Assembly (NCBI GenBank): GCA_964389685.1 | Contig: CAYMFM010000028.1 | Location: 1 to 44,467, forward strand | Reading direction: 5' to 3' | DNA length: 44,467 bases | From: G020353115 sp964389685 | GTDB lineage: Bacteria; Bacteroidota; Bacteroidia; Bacteroidales; VadinHA17 | Part shown: positions 42,357 through 44,467 of the stretch, in pieces | Layout of the letters: the number at the start of each line of letters is the position of its first letter | Numbering within the stretch: position 1 is the first letter of the stretch | Position numbers and translations under genes: made by a program | The notes under the pieces: model-generated | Told to the model about the DNA's origin: nothing | Databases searched by the model: none | The model's input: only the letters and a program-made list of their open reading frames with translations

Positions 42357-43948
42357 ATTCTTTGTCTTTCCCTCCACTCCAGTCCGGGCCAGCGCTCCTG
42401 ATCTACGTAAGGCTGGGCTGGGCCGGGAGTGCTTCTCCCCTCTTCAATGTATTTCATCAGAAGAGACGTTAACTCCTCTACAACGTCCGGGAACTGATCC
42501 TGAAGGTTGGTTGTTTCAGAGAGATCACTTTCCATATCATACAGCTGGGTATCCGGTAAACCGGTTATATCATCCACTCCCGGGCGGGGATAGCTCCACC
42601 CTCCGGACCCGGGACAAAGGATCAGTTTCCATTTACCCTTGCGAATAGCAAAACTGCCGTTGGCGGAGTGGTGTACGGTTGCTTCACGGATCGGATCATC
42701 CTCTTCACCAGAAAATACAGGTAACAGGTTATAACTGTCTACACCGGCTTCTGGAAGCAGCTTATAATCCAGGATTGCAGCACAGGTGGCCATCAGGTCG
42801 GTTAAGCAGATGGTTTGACCACTGGATGTTCCCGGGCTGATCTTTTCGGGCCACCTGACCACGAAAGGCATCCGGTGTCCCCCCTCAAAAATATCCGCCT
42901 TGTGCCCCCTGAAAACATAGCTTGGATTGTGTCCGAACATAGCCAATTCCTCATAATCCGCCTCGGGAGAGCAACCATTATCACTGGTAACAATTACCAG
43001 GGTATTTTCGGTCAATCCATGCTTCTTCAGAACTTCCATCACCTTCCCAACAGACCAATCCACTTGAACTACAAAATCGCCATACGGGTTGGTTCCTGTA
43101 ATCCCCTGGAATTCATCCGTAGGCAGGATGGGTGTGTGCGGTGCCGGTAAGGCAAAATAGAGAAAAAACGGTTTTTCATTGTTTTCAGCCAAATGATCCT
43201 CAATAAACTGTACTGCCTTTTCTGTCAGATGAGGAAGTACCTGGTCGTGAACAAAATCATCCCCGGTATGTCCCCACCGCCACCATCCGTACTTATCCCT
43301 GCTAACGGTAAATCTTGTTGGGATGGTGGTCGGTCTGTCATTTTCAATATAGACATACGGTGGAATATCGAGAGAGGCGGTGATACCATAGAAATAATCA
43401 AATCCCAGTTCAATGGGTCCACCAGTAACCGGTTTGGAGAAATCAATACTATCCGGGTGATCATCCTGCATCTGCCATCCCAATCCCAGGTGCCACTTAC
43501 CAATGCAGGCTGTGGTGTATCCATTTTCCTTCAACAATGAGGCTATCGTTGTTCTGCCCGTTTCAATGATGGGTTTATCCCAGCTCCAGGTTACCCCGCT
43601 TTTAAGCGTCGAACGCCAGGAATACCTTCCGGTAATTATCCCATAACGGGTGGGAGTACAGAGAGCTGATCCGGAATGAGCATCCGTAAAGACCATACCT
43701 TGAGCAGCAATCTCATCCATCGAGGGTGTCTTCCAGGCAGCATTCTCATTCAGACAGAAAAGGTCTCCATACCCCAGGTCATCAGCCAGTATATAAACAA
43801 TATTCGGTGGACCCGGGGAATTGTCCAGACGTGTCTTACAAGAGCTTGTAACCATAAGAAAGAGGGGAATACAAATCATTAAAGACGCACAGTATCTGGC
43901 GCACAATGGATTTGAAGAAATCCTTCCGGGGAAAAAGATGTTTTGCAT
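42338..43948 (-). CDS. Sulfatase (type I, Cys-type formylglycine), probable lipoprotein
   Basis: 536 aa. A lipoprotein-type signal sits in the first 37 residues (hydrophobic MICIPLFLMVTSSC with Cys37 as the lipobox cysteine), so the mature enzyme is probably membrane-anchored on the periplasmic or outer side. Metal-binding Asp56-Asp57 (ILADDLGYGD) and the modification motif C97-T-P-T-R101 within SGSALCTPTRYGIITGRYSW are intact; Cys97 becomes formylglycine. TACIGKWHLG, an LPAPHTPILPT block and a VTSDNGC block complete the S1 family active site. It removes sulfate esters, probably from polysaccharides. The last residues (DPSGS) are encoded by a REP-like palindrome. No sulfatase-maturating enzyme is in the window. 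Confidence 0.92.
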   Translation of the reverse strand: MQNIFFPGRISSNPLCARYCASLMICIPLFLMVTSSCKTRLDNSPGPPNIVYILADDLGYGDLFCLNENAAWKTPSMDEIAAQGMVFTDAHSGSALCTPTRYGIITGRYSWRSTLKSGVTWSWDKPIIETGRTTIASLLKENGYTTACIGKWHLGLGWQMQDDHPDSIDFSKPVTGGPIELGFDYFYGITASLDIPPYVYIENDRPTTIPTRFTVSRDKYGWWRWGHTGDDFVHDQVLPHLTEKAVQFIEDHLAENNEKPFFLYFALPAPHTPILPTDEFQGITGTNPYGDFVVQVDWSVGKVMEVLKKHGLTENTLVIVTSDNGCSPEADYEELAMFGHNPSYVFRGHKADIFEGGHRMPFVVRWPEKISPGTSSGQTICLTDLMATCAAILDYKLLPEAGVDSYNLLPVFSGEEDDPIREATVHHSANGSFAIRKGKWKLILCPGSGGWSYPRPGVDDITGLPDTQLYDMESDLSETTNLQDQFPDVVEELTSLLMKYIEEGRSTPGPAQPYVDQERWPGLEWRERQRIDPSGS

Positions 43949-44022
43949 GACAGGTTTTATTGATTGAAAAAGGAAATATCTGCAACAGATAAATCATCGT
44001 TATACAGACCACTTCAGAAAGA

Positions 44023-44467
44023 TCACTTATCCGTAAGTTTAAAGAAGTATTTTTCTATTTCTCTTTTACCGTGGTAGGGTATTTTTATCCTATCTTCAAT
44101 GTTGAGATTCAGCTTATCAAACAGGCGGAACAGTAAGCTCCTGCTAAATGGTTTATAGTTTGAGCACTCCAGTTTAAGGGCTTTCAGCGTAGCCATTTCT
44201 TCTTCCCACAATTGATCGGTTGTCACTCCCGGTTTTGGGAAGTGTTCGACTACAAAAACAGCTCTCCCAACCCGTATAGCTTCCCTTAGAACAGGTTCAG
44301 GATCTTCAGTATGATGCAAAACCTCATTTAAAACAGTTATATCAAATGAGTTATCATCAAACGGTAATTTTTCCCCGTCATACAGGATGAAAGGCAATTC
44401 CTTTTCCTGTCTCATATCTGCAATATCCACGGTGACAAACGCTATTTCAGGGAACTCCCTTGCAAAA
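44023..44467 (-). CDS. SAM-dependent methyltransferase, 5' end beyond the window
   Basis: The frame is open to the window edge. The visible part reads from PEIAFVTVDIADMRQ through LPFILYDGEKLPFDDNSFDITVLNEVLHHTEDPEPVLREAIRV, the post-motif I and motif II regions of class I (Methyltransf_11) enzymes. The glycine-rich motif I must lie beyond 44467. The C-terminal ~75 residues are basic and end at KYFFKLTDK. Substrate unknown. The GTG at 44430 is an internal valine codon, not the start, since similarity extends upstream of it. Confidence 0.78.
   Translation of the reverse strand, partial: FAREFPEIAFVTVDIADMRQEKELPFILYDGEKLPFDDNSFDITVLNEVLHHTEDPEPVLREAIRVGRAVFVVEHFPKPGVTTDQLWEEEMATLKALKLECSNYKPFSRSLLFRLFDKLNLNIEDRIKIPYHGKREIEKYFFKLTDK

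Noticed and set aside
42338..43948. Functional link between the sulfatase and the cysNC remnant
   Set aside because: One removes sulfate and the other once supplied it for sulfation. They are 10 kb apart across a tRNA and another operon, so no joint system is supported.

Overview
The window reads as a chromosomal piece of an A+T-rich member of the Bacteroidota, probably Bacteroidales-like. The signs are the protein families present (DUF5916 outer-membrane protein, TIGR04325 methyltransferase, FdtA/FdtB pair, RAYT transposase), few clear Shine-Dalgarno sites, and two good matches to the Bacteroidota promoter (TTTG, about 20-22 nt, TAnnTTTG).

Positions 1-32100 are a surface-polysaccharide (O-antigen or capsule) locus. 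A glycosyltransferase relic, a PglF/WbpM-type UDP-GlcNAc 4,6-dehydratase and a Wzz-like chain-length protein lie on the plus strand. They converge on a long minus-strand array running from about 30.3 kb down to 3.4 kb. The array holds seven clear GT-A/GT-B glycosyltransferases and one atypical DxD one, a GT-C-like membrane protein, two Wzx-type flippases and three Wzy/WaaL-type membrane proteins. It also holds a WbpV-like reductase next to a WbpL-like initiating transferase, an FdtA/FdtB pair for a dTDP-3-amino-3,6-dideoxyhexose, a TIGR04325 methyltransferase, a DUF362 protein beside an ATP-grasp protein, and a pyruvyl transferase beside an FrhB-like iron-sulfur protein. One Wzy/WaaL-type protein (15262-18309) carries three tandem repeats of about 160 residues, CBM-like in appearance, between its membrane halves. 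At the upstream end of the array are remains of sulfate-activation genes: a cysQ 5' end joined to a truncated, frameshifted cysNC.

Positions 32110-33264 are non-coding and repeat-rich. They contain IS21-like terminal repeats without a transposase, about two and a half tandem copies of a structured unit of about 238 bp, and a 15-bp inverted repeat reaching the 3' end of a tRNA-Ser(CGA). The tRNA has its own promoter and terminator.

Positions 33427-39082 are a tight four-gene minus-strand operon with visibly higher G+C: a threonine-synthase-like PLP enzyme, a DUF1611/DgcN-like P-loop protein, a PP-loop ATPase fused to a creatininase domain, and a dipeptide-epimerase/DgcA-like enolase-superfamily enzyme. 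It looks like an amino-acid or D-amino-acid/peptide pathway with an unusual fusion enzyme, and is my best candidate for an undescribed system.

Positions 39321-44467 hold a CBM9-like/DUF5916 outer-membrane protein, a RAYT transposase with REP-like palindromes inside its own coding sequence, a lipoprotein-type sulfatase whose last codons lie in another such palindrome, and a methyltransferase cut by the window edge.
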